Shown: in pieces, positions 6,453 through 6,835 of the stretch
Position numbering within the stretch: the stretch's first letter is position 1
Layout: each line of letters starts with the position of its first letter
Source: an uncultured Duganella sp.
GTDB lineage: Bacteria > Pseudomonadota > Gammaproteobacteria > Burkholderiales > Burkholderiaceae
NCBI GenBank assembly: GCA_946482635.1
Contig: CAMLSG010000251.1
Span: 1-6,835, forward strand
Length of the DNA: 6,835 nt
Direction of reading: 5' to 3'
The notes under the pieces: model-generated
Told to the model about the DNA's origin: nothing
Databases searched by the model: none
Seen by the model: only the letters and a program-made list of their open reading frames with translations
Translations under genes and position numbers: made by a program

Positions 6453-6487
6453 CGGTATGCTAGAATGTCGCCCTCGATTGCATACCG
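6453..6487. repeat. Inverted repeat flanking the yebC -10 element
   Basis: CGGTATGC (6453-6460) is the exact reverse complement of GCATACCG (6480-6487), separated by 19 bases that contain the likely -10 hexamer and transcription start. The left arm includes the TG of the extended -10. The layout suits an operator controlling yebC, but no regulator is identified. Confidence 0.5.
6458..6466 (+). promoter_or_regulatory. Extended -10 promoter for yebC
   Basis: TGC followed by TAGAAT (6461-6466) matches an extended sigma-70 -10 element, with five of six hexamer positions agreeing with TATAAT. No good -35 is present at 17 bases spacing, as is common with extended -10 promoters. Transcription would start near 6472-6474, giving a leader of about 30 bases that contains the AAGGAAG ribosome site (6491-6497). 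Confidence 0.6.
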
Positions 6488-6504
6488 TCTAAGGAAGATT
6501 GAAC

Positions 6505-6835
6505 ATGGCTGGACACAGCAAATGGGCCAATATTAAGCATAAAAAGGCTGCAACGGACGCGAAACGCGGCAAAATCTGGACGCGCCTGATCAAGGAAATC
6601 ACGGTGGCTGCGCGCATGGGCGGCGGCGACCTGAACTCCAATCCGCGTCTGCGCCTGGCAGTCGACAAGGCCGCTGACGCCAATATGCCGAAGGACAATG
6701 TGAACCGCGCCATTACGCGCGGCACCGGCGGCGGCGACGGCGCCAACTATGAAGAAGTGCGTTACGAAGGCTACGGCATTGGCGGCGCGGCCATCATCGT
6801 CGACTGCATGACCGACAACCGCGTGCGCACCGTGG
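6505..6835 (+). CDS. yebC: YebC/TACO1-family protein, 5' part (runs off window)
   Basis: The first 110 residues of a protein usually near 240 long are present. The family hallmark [14 protein letters not shown] opens the protein, followed by [17 protein letters not shown] (21-37), [11 protein letters not shown] (46-56), [11 protein letters not shown] (60-70), RGTGGG and YEGYG (about 88-92). YebC proteins were long annotated as transcriptional regulators. More recent work, and the mitochondrial homologue TACO1, point to a translation factor that helps ribosomes through difficult sequences such as proline-rich stretches. It acts in the cytoplasm. The ATG at 6505 is preceded by AAGGAAG at 6491-6497 and by an extended -10 promoter. 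It is transcribed away from phoD, so the two genes share a 197-bp control region. The C-terminal domains and any downstream partner genes lie outside the window. Confidence 0.97.
   Translation, partial: MAGHSKWANIKHKKAATDAKRGKIWTRLIKEITVAARMGGGDLNSNPRLRLAVDKAADANMPKDNVNRAITRGTGGGDGANYEEVRYEGYGIGGAAIIVDCMTDNRVRTV

Noticed and set aside
6489..6746. 85-codon minus-strand frame over yebC
   Set aside because: It is a shadow of the unmistakable YebC N-terminus.

Overview
The window is GC-rich, gene-dense bacterial chromosome. The YebC start, the E. coli-like Qor and MgsA sequences, and the strong Shine-Dalgarno sites suggest a proteobacterium. A betaproteobacterium of the Oxalobacteraceae (Massilia/Duganella/Janthinobacterium type) is my best guess, from protein flavour and the GGTGCCTGACCC stem-loop rather than from any search. 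There are no rRNA or tRNA genes, no transposase and no CRISPR array. Nearly every base is explained by six genes.

Layout: five genes lie on the minus strand and one on the plus strand. Reading the minus strand in its direction of transcription (right to left), they are: a very large PhoD-family alkaline phosphatase/phosphodiesterase with a Tat-type lipoprotein signal (6307-3812); a 122-bp gap holding a perfect 12-bp stem-loop; an EamA/DMT transporter (3689-2766); methylglyoxal synthase mgsA, whose ATG overlaps the transporter stop as ATGA (2769-2371); a 65-bp gap; an exported serine alpha/beta hydrolase (2305-722); and a zeta-crystallin-type quinone oxidoreductase whose Shine-Dalgarno directly follows the hydrolase stop (710 to beyond position 1). 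On the plus strand, diverging from phoD across a 197-bp gap, yebC starts at 6505 and runs off the right edge.

Two tight translational units are evident: transporter-mgsA (overlapping) and hydrolase-qor (11-bp gap). They may form one four-gene operon, since no convincing terminator separates them. PhoD releases phosphate outside the cytoplasm, and MgsA is classically inhibited by phosphate, so a phosphate-linked theme is possible but unproven. The hydrolase and Qor do not obviously join one pathway with MgsA.

The most unusual items are the PhoD protein, whose catalytic motifs are split by two long low-complexity insertions (831 residues against roughly 500-600 in typical family members), the conspicuous stem-loop downstream of it, and the dyad symmetries around the yebC promoter. 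I found no convincing wholly new system. The PhoD insertions are the best candidate for undescribed biology.
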